A DNA stretch of 64,000 nucleotides from the NCBI RefSeq assembly GCF_008801915.1, contig NZ_VZOV01000003.1, forward strand, positions 1 to 64,000, written 5' to 3'. A program made the position numbers and the translations under genes. Numbering within the stretch: position 1 is the stretch's first letter; each line of letters begins with the position of its first letter. The notes under the pieces are model-generated. The model saw only the letters and a program-made list of their open reading frames with translations. It was not told where the DNA came from and ran no database searches. Source of the DNA: Cupriavidus gilardii. Its GTDB lineage: Bacteria > Pseudomonadota > Gammaproteobacteria > Burkholderiales > Burkholderiaceae. Below, piece after piece: positions 42,355-51,983 of this stretch.

Positions 42355-43212
42355 ATGTTCGAACGTCTCGCCCTGTACGCGCGCCTGGTGCGCATCGACA
42401 AGCCGATCGGCACGCTGCTGCTGCTGTGGCCGACCTTGTGGGCGCTGTGGATGGCGGCCGGCGGCCCGCCGCCGTGGCCGATCTTCTGGATCTTCGTGGC
42501 CGGTACCTTCCTGATGCGATCGGCCGGCTGCGCGATGAACGACTGGGCGGACCGCGACTTCGACAAGCACGTGAAGCGCACCCGCGAGCGGCCGCTGACC
42601 GCCGGGCGCATCCAGCCCTGGGAGGCGCTGGCGGTGGCGGGCACGCTGGCCGTGCTGGCCTTCCTGCTGATCCTGCCGCTCAACGCGCTGACCAGGTGGC
42701 TGTCGGTGGTCGCGGTGATCGTCGCGGCGACCTATCCGTTCTTCAAGCGCTTCTTCGCGATCCCGCAGGCCTATCTGGGCATCGCGTTCGGCTTCGGCAT
42801 CCCGATGGCGTTCGCCGCGGTGCAGGAGCAGGTGCCGCCGGTGGCCTGGCTGATGCTGCTGGCCAATGTGTTCTGGTCGGTCGCCTACGACACCGCCTAC
42901 GCGATGGTCGATCGCGACGATGACCTGCTGATCGGCATGAAGACCTCGGCGATTACCTTCGGCCGCTTCGACGTCGCGGCGATCATGATCTGCTATGCCG
43001 GCTTCCTCGCGCTGATGGCGCTGGCCGGCAGCATGCTCGGGCTGGGCTGGCCGTACTGGCTCGGCCTGGCGGCCGCCGCGGCGACCGCGCTGTATCACTA
43101 CACGCTGATCCGCGGGCGCGACCGCATGCAGTGCTTCGCGGCATTCCGCCACAACAACTGGCTGGGCGCCTGGGTGTTCGCCGGCACCGCGCTGGCCTAC
43201 GCACTGCGGTAG
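42355..43212 (+). CDS. ubiA: 4-hydroxybenzoate polyprenyltransferase
   Basis: UbiA prenylates 4-hydroxybenzoate in ubiquinone synthesis at the inner membrane. The 285-residue protein has about eight hydrophobic helices. Both Asp-rich motifs are present: NDWADRDFD and [14 protein letters not shown] use the ATG at 42355 ([19 protein letters not shown]). A GTG 33 bases earlier is possible. It is convergent with proC across an inverted GC-rich repeat. Confidence 0.96.
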   Translation: MFERLALYARLVRIDKPIGTLLLLWPTLWALWMAAGGPPPWPIFWIFVAGTFLMRSAGCAMNDWADRDFDKHVKRTRERPLTAGRIQPWEALAVAGTLAVLAFLLILPLNALTRWLSVVAVIVAATYPFFKRFFAIPQAYLGIAFGFGIPMAFAAVQEQVPPVAWLMLLANVFWSVAYDTAYAMVDRDDDLLIGMKTSAITFGRFDVAAIMICYAGFLALMALAGSMLGLGWPYWLGLAAAAATALYHYTLIRGRDRMQCFAAFRHNNWLGAWVFAGTALAYALR

Positions 43213-43222
43213 AGCCTGTCCT

Positions 43223-43298
43223 TCCCGCGCAGGCGGGAACCCAGGGACTCCCAATGGGGGGGCGGCTGAAAGCCGCTGGGTCCCCGCCTGCGCGGGGA
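43223..43298. repeat. Inverted GC-rich element between convergent ubiA and proC
   Basis: TCCCGCGCAGGCGGGAACCC and onward (43223-43244) and CTGGGTCCCCGCCTGCGCGG and onward (43276-43298) are near-perfect reverse complements, about 31 bases apart. Each arm contains an internal CCCGC/GCGGG palindrome. This is the best-preserved member of the family also seen at 1134 and 39686, and it sits where a bidirectional terminator is needed. Confidence 0.75.
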
Positions 43299-43327
43299 CC
43301 ACAGCGATCCTGGCGCTGGCTCCGGAC

Positions 43328-44167
43328 TCAACCTTCCTTGCCGAATTCCTCGCCCATCTGCGCGCCGCGCGCCGCGGCGGCATGAACCGCCTTGACGAAG
43401 GCGTCGCCGACGCCCGATTGCTCCAGCACCGTCAGCGCCGCATAGGTCGTGCCGCCCTTGGACGTCACGCGCTCGCGCAGCGTGGCCACCGGCTCGCTCG
43501 ACTGCGCAGCCAGCGCGGCCGCGCCGCGGAACGTTTCGATCGCCAGCTGGCGGCCCTGCGCCGCGGTCAGCCCGAGTTCGGTGGCCGCGCGCTCCATCGC
43601 TTCGATCACGTAGAACACATAGGCCGGACCGCTGCCCGAGACCGCGGTGACCGCATCCATCTGCGCATCGTTGTCGAGCCAGACGCACTGGCCGACCGCC
43701 TCGGCCAGCGCGGTGGCGACCGCCCGGTCTTCGGCCGACAGGCTCGCTGGCGCGCTCAAGCCGGTCATGCCCTTGCCAGCCAGCGCCGGCGTATTCGGCA
43801 TCGCGCGCACCACGCGCGCATGGCCGCCGAGCCAGCGGTGGATGTCCTGCAGGCGGATGCCGGCGGCCACGCTGATGACCAGGCTGCGGCTGCCGGCGGC
43901 GCGCAGATGCGGCAGCAGCTGCTCGGCCGCCTCGCGGAACTGCTGCGGCTTGGTCGCCATCACGATCACGTCGCTGCCGGCCAGTTCGACATCGGGCGTC
44001 TCGACGGTATGCACGCGCTGTTCGCGCGCGAGCCGCTCGCGTGCCGGCGCGTACGGGTCGGCGACGCGGATGGACGTCGGCGGCACGCCGCGGGCGATCA
44101 GGCCGCCGATCAGCGCGGTGGCAAGGTTGCCGCCGCCGACGAAGCCGAAGGTCAGGGTGGTGAGCAT
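43328..44167 (-). CDS. proC: Pyrroline-5-carboxylate reductase
   Basis: ProC makes proline from pyrroline-5-carboxylate using NAD(P)H. The 279-residue product begins with the dinucleotide-binding loop FGFVGGGNLATALIGGL. It continues with VVRAMPNTPALAGKGMTG and the signature VSGSGPAYVFYVIEAM. The SKGGTTYAAL segment near the C-terminus is also conserved. It is downstream of yggS on the minus strand, a widespread pairing. Confidence 0.97.
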   Translation of the reverse strand: MLTTLTFGFVGGGNLATALIGGLIARGVPPTSIRVADPYAPARERLAREQRVHTVETPDVELAGSDVIVMATKPQQFREAAEQLLPHLRAAGSRSLVISVAAGIRLQDIHRWLGGHARVVRAMPNTPALAGKGMTGLSAPASLSAEDRAVATALAEAVGQCVWLDNDAQMDAVTAVSGSGPAYVFYVIEAMERAATELGLTAAQGRQLAIETFRGAAALAAQSSEPVATLRERVTSKGGTTYAALTVLEQSGVGDAFVKAVHAAAARGAQMGEEFGKEG

Positions 44168-44255
44168 GGGTGGGTCTCGCTGTGAGTCTGGAACGTGGGA
44201 ATCGGAAGGTGAACGGCCGGGTTCCGGCCCGATTCAGGACGGGTTCAGGCCGGGT

Positions 44256-44954
44256 TCAGGCCGGTCGCGGACGGGAGCCGAAGATCGCGGTGCCGACGCG
44301 CACGATGGTCGCGCCTTCGGCCACCGCCGCTTCGAGGTCACCGGACATGCCCATCGACAGCGTGTCGACCGCCAGCCCGTCCTCGCGCAGCGTGGCCAGC
44401 AGGGCGCGCAGCGCGGCGAACGGGCGGCGCTGGGCCGCGATATCTTCCTCGGGCTCGGGAATCGCCATCAGCCCGCGCAGATGCAGATTGGGCAGCGGCG
44501 CGATGGCGCGGGCAAGGGGCAGCACGTCGGCTGGTGCCACACCGCTCTTGCTGGCCTCGCCGCTGATGTTGACCTGGATGCAGACCTGCAGCGGCCCCAT
44601 CGAGGCCGGGCGCTGCGCCGACAGCCGCTCGGCGATGCGCAGCCGGTCGACCGAATGGACCCAGTCGAAGTGCTCGGCCACCGCACGTGTCTTGTTGCTT
44701 TGCAGCGGGCCGATGAAGTGCCAGGACAACTGCTCGCGCAACGATGCCAGCGCGGCGATCTTGTCGAGTCCTTCCTGCACGTAGTTCTCGCCGAAGGCGC
44801 GCTGGCCCGCCTCGAAAGCCTGGCGCACGGCCCCCGGCGGAAAGGTCTTGGACACCGCCAGCAGCGATACGTCGCCGGCCGATCGGCCCGCATCGAGTTC
44901 GGCGGCGGCAAGGCGCCGGCGCACGGCTTGCAGATTCGCGGCTATGACCGACAT
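44256..44954 (-). CDS. yggS: YggS/PLPBP family pyridoxal-5'-phosphate homeostasis protein
   Basis: A cytoplasmic PLP-binding protein of 232 residues with an alanine-racemase-like barrel and no known catalytic activity. It affects vitamin B6 and amino-acid balance. The PLP lysine is in LLAVSKTFPPG. FGENYVQEGLDKI and WHFIGPLQSNKTRAVAEHFD are strong family signatures, and GMSGDLEAAVAEGATIVRVG is the phosphate-binding end. The start at 44954 gives the usual N-terminus. It is paired with proC. Confidence 0.96.
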   Translation of the reverse strand: MSVIAANLQAVRRRLAAAELDAGRSAGDVSLLAVSKTFPPGAVRQAFEAGQRAFGENYVQEGLDKIAALASLREQLSWHFIGPLQSNKTRAVAEHFDWVHSVDRLRIAERLSAQRPASMGPLQVCIQVNISGEASKSGVAPADVLPLARAIAPLPNLHLRGLMAIPEPEEDIAAQRRPFAALRALLATLREDGLAVDTLSMGMSGDLEAAVAEGATIVRVGTAIFGSRPRPA

Positions 44955-44980
44955 GATTCGGCAAACATCAAAAGAAACGG

Positions 44981-45008
44981 TTGGCAACTAGGGGTAGGCC
45001 ATTATAGT
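44981..45008 (+). promoter_or_regulatory. Predicted promoter of the glutathione peroxidase gene
   Basis: TTGGCA (44981-44986), a 16-base spacer and TATAGT (45003-45008) match the sigma70 consensus well. The start codon is at 45045, giving a short leader of about 30 bases. The promoter lies in the divergent yggS/gpx interval. Confidence 0.65.
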
Positions 45009-45044
45009 GTTTGCTCCCGACCCAATCGCCGACAGGAACACGCC

Positions 45045-45539
<495 letters not shown>

Positions 45540-45592
45540 GCGGCGCACTGAGCCGGCGCACCGAGGCGGCGCCGGCCGTCGCCAGCGGCCGC

Positions 45593-47149
45593 TCAGTCCT
45601 GCGGCGGCCCCGCCGGCGGCTGGGTTTCGCGGTCGCGCAGCAGACGCTCGAGCAGCCGGTCGCGCGCGCGGTGCCGGCGTTCCAGCCGGGTCGATTCCTC
45701 GTCGAGCGCACGGAACAGGCTGACGCACATCGCGGCCATCACCACCGCGAAGGGCAGCGCCGCCAGGATCGACATCGACTGCAATCCCTTGAGCCCGCCG
45801 GACACCAGCAGCACGCCGGCGATCAGCGCGATCAGCACGCCCCAGATCAGCTTGAGCCGCGCCGGCGGACGCGGATTGCCGTGGTCGGACATCATGCCGA
45901 GCACGAAGGTCGCCGAGTCCGCCGAGGTCACGAAGAATACGGTGACCAGCACGATCGCCAGGATCGATGTCAGCGTCGCCGCCGGGTAGGCGTCCAGCAG
46001 CGCGAACAGCGCCAGCGACGGATCTTGCTGGACCGCCTGCACCACCGGCACGTTCTGGAACATCGACGCATACAGGCCCGCGCCGCCGAACACACCGAAC
46101 CACAGGAAGCTGATCAGCGTCGGCGCCAGCAGCACGCCGACGATGAACTCGCGGATGGTGCGGCCCTTCGAGATGCGCGCGATGAAGGTGCCGACGAACG
46201 GCGCCCAGGCGATCCACCAGGCCCAGTAGAACAGTGTCCAGTCGGCGACCCAGGTGCCCTGGCTGAACGGCGTCATCCGCATGCTCATGCCGATCAGGTT
46301 GTCCAGATAGGCGCCGATCGTGGTGGTCAGCGCATCGAGGATGAACGAGGTCGGCCCCAGCACGAACACCGTCAACAGCAGCAGCACGGCCAGCACCATG
46401 TTCAGATTGCTGAGCCACTGGATGCCGCGCGTCAGCCCGCTCAGCGACGACAGGATGTACAGCGCCCCGGCCACCGCGATGATGATCAGCTCGACCGCGA
46501 TATCGTTGGGCACGCCGAACACCCGGTACAGGCCGGCATTGATCTGCAGCGCGCCCAGCCCCAGCGAGGTCGCGACGCCGAAGGCCGTGGCGATCAGCGC
46601 CAGCACGTCGATCCATTTGCCGAGCGGCCCGTTGGCGCGCGCGCCGATCAGCGGCTCGAAGGTGGTGCTGATCAGCATCGGCCGGTCGCGGTTGAACTGA
46701 AAGAAGGCCAGCGCCAGCGCCACCACCGAATAGGCGGCCCACGGATGCAGGCCCCAGTGGAACAGTGCGTAGCGCAGCCCGGTGCCGGCAGCCTGCGGCG
46801 TCAGCGGTTCGAGCCCCTGCGGCGGCTTGATCAGGTGCGACACCGGTTCGGCCACGCCCCAGAAGACCAGGCCGATGCCCATGCCGGCGGCGAACAGCAT
46901 CGAAAACCAGCTGAGCCGGTGGAACTGCGGTTCCGCGTCTTCGCCGCCAAGCCGGATGCTGCCGAAGCGGCCGAACGCCAGGTACAGCGCGAACACGAGG
47001 AAGCCGAACATCGTCAGCAGATAGAACCAGCCGAAGCGGGCAATCACGCCCGTCAGCAGCCATTGCATCGTCGCGCCGAGCTGATCGGGCGCCAGCGCAC
47101 CCCACAGCACGAACAGCGAGACGAGCGCCAGAGCCAGCTTCAGTACCAT
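45593..47149 (-). CDS. BCCT-family transporter (betaine/carnitine/choline type)
   Basis: An inner-membrane secondary transporter of 518 residues with about twelve hydrophobic helices. BCCT signatures are GMGIGLVFWGVAEPVSHL and FYWAWWIAWAPFVGTFIARI, including the Trp-rich substrate-site helix. It has a charged Arg/Glu-rich C-terminal tail that in some members senses osmotic stress. The substrate could be betaine, choline, carnitine or a related compound and cannot be read from sequence. It follows lrgB by 85 bases on the same strand and has a good GGGAGAA site, so it may belong to the glc-lrg operon. Confidence 0.93.
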   Translation of the reverse strand: MVLKLALALVSLFVLWGALAPDQLGATMQWLLTGVIARFGWFYLLTMFGFLVFALYLAFGRFGSIRLGGEDAEPQFHRLSWFSMLFAAGMGIGLVFWGVAEPVSHLIKPPQGLEPLTPQAAGTGLRYALFHWGLHPWAAYSVVALALAFFQFNRDRPMLISTTFEPLIGARANGPLGKWIDVLALIATAFGVATSLGLGALQINAGLYRVFGVPNDIAVELIIIAVAGALYILSSLSGLTRGIQWLSNLNMVLAVLLLLTVFVLGPTSFILDALTTTIGAYLDNLIGMSMRMTPFSQGTWVADWTLFYWAWWIAWAPFVGTFIARISKGRTIREFIVGVLLAPTLISFLWFGVFGGAGLYASMFQNVPVVQAVQQDPSLALFALLDAYPAATLTSILAIVLVTVFFVTSADSATFVLGMMSDHGNPRPPARLKLIWGVLIALIAGVLLVSGGLKGLQSMSILAALPFAVVMAAMCVSLFRALDEESTRLERRHRARDRLLERLLRDRETQPPAGPPQD

Positions 47150-47234
47150 CGCGTTCTCCCGGTCGGTTGTCGTTCGGTCCTGCGTTGCCGGCGCCGAAGC
47201 GCGCTGCGGCGGGTTCAGCGCCGATCGGCGCAAA

Positions 47235-47957
47235 TCAGCGCGGCATCCACGTCGCCAGCAAGGGAACCAGCACCGCGGTCAGCACGCCGTTCAGGCCCAT
47301 GCCGAGCGCGGCGAAGGCGCCGGCCTCCTGGTTGACCTGGAAGGCGCGCGCGGTGCCGATGCCATGCGCCGCCAGGCCGGTGGCGAAGCCGCGCACGCTG
47401 TAGTCGCGCATGCCGAGCAGGTTCAGGATCTTGGTCGCGCTGATCGCGCCGATGATGCCGGTGCCCATCACCAGCACGGCGGTCAGCGACGGCAGGCCGC
47501 CGATCTTTTCCGCGACGCCCATCGCGATCGGAATGGTCACCGACTTGGGCGCCAGCGAGCGCACCACCTCGGGCGAGGCGCCCAGCAGCCAGGCGATGCC
47601 GACCGCCGACACCACCGCGACCAGCGAGCCTGCCAGCAGCCCGCAGAGCAGCGGCAGCACGTGCGCGCGCAGCTTCGGCAATTGCTGGTACAGCGGCACC
47701 GCCAGCGCCACGGTGGCCGGGCCGAGCAGGAAGTGGACGAACTGGGCGCCGTCGAAGTAGGTCTGGTACGGCGTACCGGTCACGGTCAGCACCGCGACCA
47801 GCAGCGCGACCGAGATCATCACCGGATTGGCCAGCGGCGAGAAACGCGCGCGCTCGTAGATGCGGAAGGCGAACACATAGGCCAGCAGCGTCGCGGTCAG
47901 CCCGAGCAGCGGGCTGGCGGCCAGATAGACCCAGATCTCGTTCAGGCGCGGCGTCAT
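47235..47957 (-). CDS. lrgB: LrgB/CidB-family membrane protein
   Basis: A 240-residue membrane protein with about seven helices. The family signature is APKSVTIPIAMGVAEKIGGL, followed by GTGIIGAISATKILNLLGM and GFATGLAAHGIGTARAF. In Gram-positives LrgAB/CidAB modulate murein hydrolases and pyruvate uptake. The plant plastid homologue PLGG1 is an LrgA-LrgB fusion that exports glycolate and glycerate. Its overlap with lrgA and position directly after glcDEF favour a 2-hydroxy-acid transport role here (inference). Confidence 0.93.
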   Translation of the reverse strand: MTPRLNEIWVYLAASPLLGLTATLLAYVFAFRIYERARFSPLANPVMISVALLVAVLTVTGTPYQTYFDGAQFVHFLLGPATVALAVPLYQQLPKLRAHVLPLLCGLLAGSLVAVVSAVGIAWLLGASPEVVRSLAPKSVTIPIAMGVAEKIGGLPSLTAVLVMGTGIIGAISATKILNLLGMRDYSVRGFATGLAAHGIGTARAFQVNQEAGAFAALGMGLNGVLTAVLVPLLATWMPR

Positions 47958-48361
47958 CGCGTCTGCCCCGTGCCGTTCGCGGCATCGTCCGCGGAAGGGC
48001 TGGAAGGGGCGGACGGCGAAGCCGGAGGCTTGCGCATCAGCGCGCGCGTGACGAGCGCCGTGGTGGCGATCGCCAGCCAGGTCGACAGCACCAGCGCGAC
48101 GATGATCGGCATCCATTCGCCGCCGATGCGGCTGCCGTGCACCATGATGCCGACGCCGGCCGGCACGAACAGCAGCGACAGGTGCTTGAGCAGTTCGGCG
48201 GTGGTGCCCTGGATCACGGCAAGCAGGCGATCGTCGATCGCGAGCCAGCAGAACAGCAGGATCATGCCGATCACGGGACCGGGAACGGGCAGGCGCAGCG
48301 CGTAGCTGAACACCTCGCCCACGGATTGGAATACCAGCAGGATGGCAAGCGTCTGAAGCAT
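47954..48361 (-). CDS. lrgA: LrgA/CidA-family membrane protein
   Basis: A 135-residue holin-like protein with four helices. LPVPGPVIGMILLFCWL is the conserved core and KHLSLLFVPAGVGIMVH follows. The C-terminal tail is Ser/Pro-rich. It overlaps lrgB by four bases, so the two are translationally coupled and presumably form one complex. It begins 67 bases after the end of glcF on the same strand. Confidence 0.93.
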   Translation of the reverse strand: MLQTLAILLVFQSVGEVFSYALRLPVPGPVIGMILLFCWLAIDDRLLAVIQGTTAELLKHLSLLFVPAGVGIMVHGSRIGGEWMPIIVALVLSTWLAIATTALVTRALMRKPPASPSAPSSPSADDAANGTGQTR

Positions 48362-48428
48362 GCGAGGGGCAGGTTGGTCGGCCAGGCGGAATCACCGCGA
48401 TTCCACCGGCGGCAGCCCCCGCGCATCG

Positions 48429-49664
48429 TCAACCGAGCATGCGATCCACCAGTTCGATCCAGTGCAGCACCGGCGTCTGCGTGCCGCTTTGCAGATGGGT
48501 GATGCAGCCGATATTGGCGGACACGATGGTGTCACCCTGCAGTTTGGCGAGCTTGTCGTCGCGCAGGCGATAGGCCAGGTCCGGCTGCAGCACCGAGTAG
48601 GTGCCCGCCGATCCGCAGCACAGGTGGCTGTCAGCGCAGAGTTTGACCTCCACGCCGAGTGCGGTCAAGAGCGCCTCCACCTTGCCGCGGATCTGCTGGC
48701 CGTGCTGCAGCGTGCAGGGCGGGTGCCAGGCGACCCGTTGCTCGGGCGGCGGCGCGGCCTCGGCCAGCCGTTTCAGCGGCTCGGCGAACGCGGGCAGCAG
48801 CTCGGACACGTCGCGCGTCAGCGCCGAGATGCGCGCCGCGCGTTCGGCGTACTCCGGGTCGTGGCGCAGCAGATGGCCGTACTCCTTGACCATCACGCCG
48901 CAGCCCGACGCGTTCATCACGATGGCCTCGGCGCCGGCCTCGACATGCGGCCACCATGCATCGATATTGCGGCGCATATTGTCGAGGCCGCCCGGATGGT
49001 CGCCATTGTGATAGCGGATTGCTCCGCAACAACCGGCCTCGGGCGCGACCACCATCTGCACGCCGAGACGATCGAACACGCGCGCGGTGGCGGCATTGAT
49101 GCCGGGCGACATCGACGGCTGCACGCAGCCGGCCAGCAGCAGCATCTTGCGGGCGTGCTCGCGTTGCGGCCATGCGCCGGCCGGCGCGGCGACCGGCACC
49201 TTGTTGCGCAGCACCTCGGGCAGCAGCGGACGCACCAGCTGCCCCATGCGCATCGCCGCCCCAAACAGGCGAGGGCGCGTCAGCCCTTCGCGCAGCACCC
49301 AGCGCGCGATGCGCTGGCGCGCCGGCCGATGCAGGCCCTGCTCGGCCAGCCGCTCGTCGACGACCTGGCGGCCGATGTCGACCAGCCGGCCGTAGGTCAC
49401 GCCGGACGGGCAGGTCGACTCGCAGTTGCGGCAGGTCAGGCAGCGGTCCAGATGCAGCCGCGTGCTTTCGGTGACGGGATTGCCCTCGAGCACCTGCTTC
49501 ATCAGATAGATGCGCCCGCGCGGGCCATCGAGCTCGTCGCCGAGCAGCTGGTAGGTCGGGCAGGTCGCGGTACAGAAGCCGCAGTGCACGCACTTGCCGA
49601 CGATGGACTTGGCTTCTTCGCCATCGGGCGTGTCGCGGAGGAAATCGGCCAGGGTCGTTTGCAT
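48429..49664 (-). CDS. glcF: Glycolate oxidase iron-sulphur subunit
   Basis: GlcF is the 4Fe-4S subunit of membrane-associated glycolate oxidase, passing electrons from the FAD subunits to quinone. The 411-residue protein has two ferredoxin clusters, CVHCGFCTATCP and CLTCRNCESTCP. Two CCG-type cysteine-rich motifs follow, EAGCCGAIRYH and HLCCGSAGTY. It is downstream of glcE on the same strand, completing glcD-glcE-glcF. Confidence 0.96.
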   Translation of the reverse strand: MQTTLADFLRDTPDGEEAKSIVGKCVHCGFCTATCPTYQLLGDELDGPRGRIYLMKQVLEGNPVTESTRLHLDRCLTCRNCESTCPSGVTYGRLVDIGRQVVDERLAEQGLHRPARQRIARWVLREGLTRPRLFGAAMRMGQLVRPLLPEVLRNKVPVAAPAGAWPQREHARKMLLLAGCVQPSMSPGINAATARVFDRLGVQMVVAPEAGCCGAIRYHNGDHPGGLDNMRRNIDAWWPHVEAGAEAIVMNASGCGVMVKEYGHLLRHDPEYAERAARISALTRDVSELLPAFAEPLKRLAEAAPPPEQRVAWHPPCTLQHGQQIRGKVEALLTALGVEVKLCADSHLCCGSAGTYSVLQPDLAYRLRDDKLAKLQGDTIVSANIGCITHLQSGTQTPVLHWIELVDRMLG

Positions 49665-49792
49665 GATAGGGACCAGAGGGTTTGTCGCGCCGGCTTGTCG
49701 GTTGGCTTGCTGTTCGGGTTTGTCGCGGGGACTTGCCGGGACGCTTGTCTAGCGAATGGGCGAATGGGCGAATGAACGAAGCGAGCGCCGCT

Positions 49793-50899
49793 TCAGAGCT
49801 CCGGGTACAGCCGCCCCGGATTGAAGATGCCGGCCGGATCGAAGGCCGTCTTCAGCCGCGCGTGGATTGCCATCAGCGGCGCGGACTGCGGCGTGAACAC
49901 GCCTTCCGACTTGTCGCCGTGGCGGAACAGCGTGGCGTGCCCGCCCGCGGCCTGCGCGATGGCGCGCACCTGCGCTGCCGGTATCGGCTGCGCCGGAATC
50001 CACCAGCGCTGGCCGCCGCCCCATTCGATCAGCTGCGTGCCGCCCGCCGCCGGAGGCAGCGCCAGCGGCGCGGCCGTGGTCGGCACCGCCAGGCGCCACA
50101 GCGGCGCGCCGGCATGGGACGGCGCGAAGAACGGATGGGTCTGCTCGCGCAGCGCCTGCCACAGCGCCTGCGCCTCGCCTTGCTCCATCGCCTCGCCGCC
50201 GAGACGCTCGCGCGCGGCACGCAATGCCGCCGCCGCACCGGACAGCCGCACGTGCAGCACGCCGTCGTGCCAGACCGAGGCCGCGATCGGCAGCGGCTGG
50301 CCGCCCCACTGGTTCAGGCGCTCGAGCGCCTCGGCCTCGCCCAGCTCGAAGCGCAGCGTGGCGTCGTCGAACGGCACCGGCAGCACCTTCAGCGAAACCT
50401 CGAGAATCAGGCCGAGCGTGCCGAGCGAACCGGCGATCAACCGCGAGACATCGTAGCCCGCGACGTTCTTCATCACCTGGCCGCCGAACTGCAGCGTATC
50501 GCCGCGGCCGTCCATCATCTGCACGCCGAGCACGAAGTCGCGCAGCGCGCCAACGGACTGCCGGCGCGGGCCGGACAGGCCGGCCGCGACCGCGCCGCCC
50601 AGCGTCGCCCGGCTGACGCTATCGGCGCCGGCGAAGTGGGGCGGCTCGAAGGCCAGCATCTGGCGCCGTTCGGCCAGCGTCGCCTCGATCTCGGCCAGCG
50701 GCGTGCCGCAGCGCGCGGTGATCACCAGCTCCGCGGGGTCGTAGTCCACGATGCCGGCATGGCCGCGCGTGTCCAGCACCTCGCCCTGGGGCGGCTGGCC
50801 GTAGAAGTCCTTGCTGCCGCCGCCGGTGAAGCGCAGCGGCGTACGGCTGGCGGCGGCGTGCCGGATGGCATCGCGAAAGGCGTCGAGCTTGTCTTGCAT
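49793..50899 (-). CDS. glcE: Glycolate oxidase FAD-binding subunit GlcE
   Basis: GlcE is a shortened PCMH-type FAD-binding protein of 368 residues that pairs with GlcD. The FAD segment shows PLRFTGGGSKDFYG, TLGGAVAAGLSGPRRQSVGA and MKNVAGYDVSRLIAGSLGTL. The C-terminus ends in AFDPAGIFNPGRLYPEL, typical of the vanillyl-alcohol-oxidase fold. The start at 50899 gives MQDKLDAFRDAI. The ion-channel gene lies between this gene and glcD. Confidence 0.95.
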   Translation of the reverse strand: MQDKLDAFRDAIRHAAASRTPLRFTGGGSKDFYGQPPQGEVLDTRGHAGIVDYDPAELVITARCGTPLAEIEATLAERRQMLAFEPPHFAGADSVSRATLGGAVAAGLSGPRRQSVGALRDFVLGVQMMDGRGDTLQFGGQVMKNVAGYDVSRLIAGSLGTLGLILEVSLKVLPVPFDDATLRFELGEAEALERLNQWGGQPLPIAASVWHDGVLHVRLSGAAAALRAARERLGGEAMEQGEAQALWQALREQTHPFFAPSHAGAPLWRLAVPTTAAPLALPPAAGGTQLIEWGGGQRWWIPAQPIPAAQVRAIAQAAGGHATLFRHGDKSEGVFTPQSAPLMAIHARLKTAFDPAGIFNPGRLYPEL

Positions 50900-51021
50900 G
50901 GCGTTGGCAGGGATGGCTGGGGGTTCTGGTTTTCTGTGGTTCGGGGCGTCCTGCGCGCGGCACGCGGCCGCGCCGGCGGGCGCTCTGGTTCTGTGGCTCG
51001 GTCGTTCGTCGTCGCGCAGCG

Positions 51022-51966
51022 TCAGGCGTTGTCGCCGACCTCGGCCTGATACGGCGGCAGCTTCTTGCCGCAGTGCTTGCAATAGGAGGCGTCGGGGTCG
51101 TGCCCTTCCGTCAGGCAATGCACGCAGGTGCGCGTGGTCAGCGGGCGCCGGATGATGCTGGCGGCCAGTTCCGCGCCGACGATGCCGGTCGGGAAGGCGA
51201 TGATGCCGTAGCCCAGCAGGATCGTCAGCGAGGTGATGAATTGCCCGAACGCGGTCTTGGGCACCATGTCGCCGTAGCCCGTGGTGGTCAGCGTCACGAC
51301 GGCCCAGTACATGCTGCGCGGAATGCTGACGAAGCCATTCTCGGGTCCTTCGACCACATACATCACGGTGCCGAGGATCACGGTGATGATGAACACCGTG
51401 CCGAGAAAGACAGCGATCTTGCGCCGGCTGTTGGCCAGCGCGCGATAGAGGATCTGCGCCTCCTCGAAGTAGACGGTCAGCTTCAGGATCCGGAACACGC
51501 GCAGCAGCCGCAGCAGGCGCACGTCGATCAGGAAGGCCAGCTCCGGCATGAAGAAGGCCAGCCAGGTCGGCATGATCGAGATGAAGTCGATGATGCCGAA
51601 GAAGCTGAACACGTAGCGCAGCGGCCGCCGCACCACCAGGATGCGCATCACGTACTCGGCGGTAAACAGCAGCGTGAACATCCACTCGAGCACGGTGAAG
51701 CCCACGCCGAGCCGCGCGTGGATCGCCGGCACGCTGTCGAACATCACCACCAGCACGCTGGCGACGATCGCCAGCAGCAGCGCGACATCGAACTGCCGGC
51801 CCTCGCGCGTATCGGCCTCGAAGATGATCGTGTACCAGCGCTGGCGCCAGCCGGTCTCCGGCTTGCCCAGGTACTGGCGCACGAAGGCTTCCTGGCGGCG
51901 GCGCGGATCGTCGCGCGGCGCCTGGCGGGGGCCGTCGTTGCGAGGGGCTTGGCGGTAATTGGCCAT
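51022..51966 (-). CDS. Voltage-gated potassium channel subunit with C-terminal zinc ribbon
   Basis: A 314-residue six-helix ion channel. The S4-like segment DVRLLRLLRVFRILKL carries regularly spaced arginines, and the pore loop contains the potassium filter TLTTTGYGDMVP. The C-terminus is unusual: a zinc ribbon of two CxxC knuckles (CVHCLTEGHDPDASYCKHCG) instead of a cyclic-nucleotide or RCK domain. A charged N-terminal tail precedes the helices. It is nested between glcD (17-base gap) and glcE on the same strand, so it is probably co-expressed with glycolate oxidase. The functional reason is not evident. Confidence 0.92.
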   Translation of the reverse strand: MANYRQAPRNDGPRQAPRDDPRRRQEAFVRQYLGKPETGWRQRWYTIIFEADTREGRQFDVALLLAIVASVLVVMFDSVPAIHARLGVGFTVLEWMFTLLFTAEYVMRILVVRRPLRYVFSFFGIIDFISIMPTWLAFFMPELAFLIDVRLLRLLRVFRILKLTVYFEEAQILYRALANSRRKIAVFLGTVFIITVILGTVMYVVEGPENGFVSIPRSMYWAVVTLTTTGYGDMVPKTAFGQFITSLTILLGYGIIAFPTGIVGAELAASIIRRPLTTRTCVHCLTEGHDPDASYCKHCGKKLPPYQAEVGDNA

Positions 51967-51983
51967 CGGCGTGCGGGCTGCGC

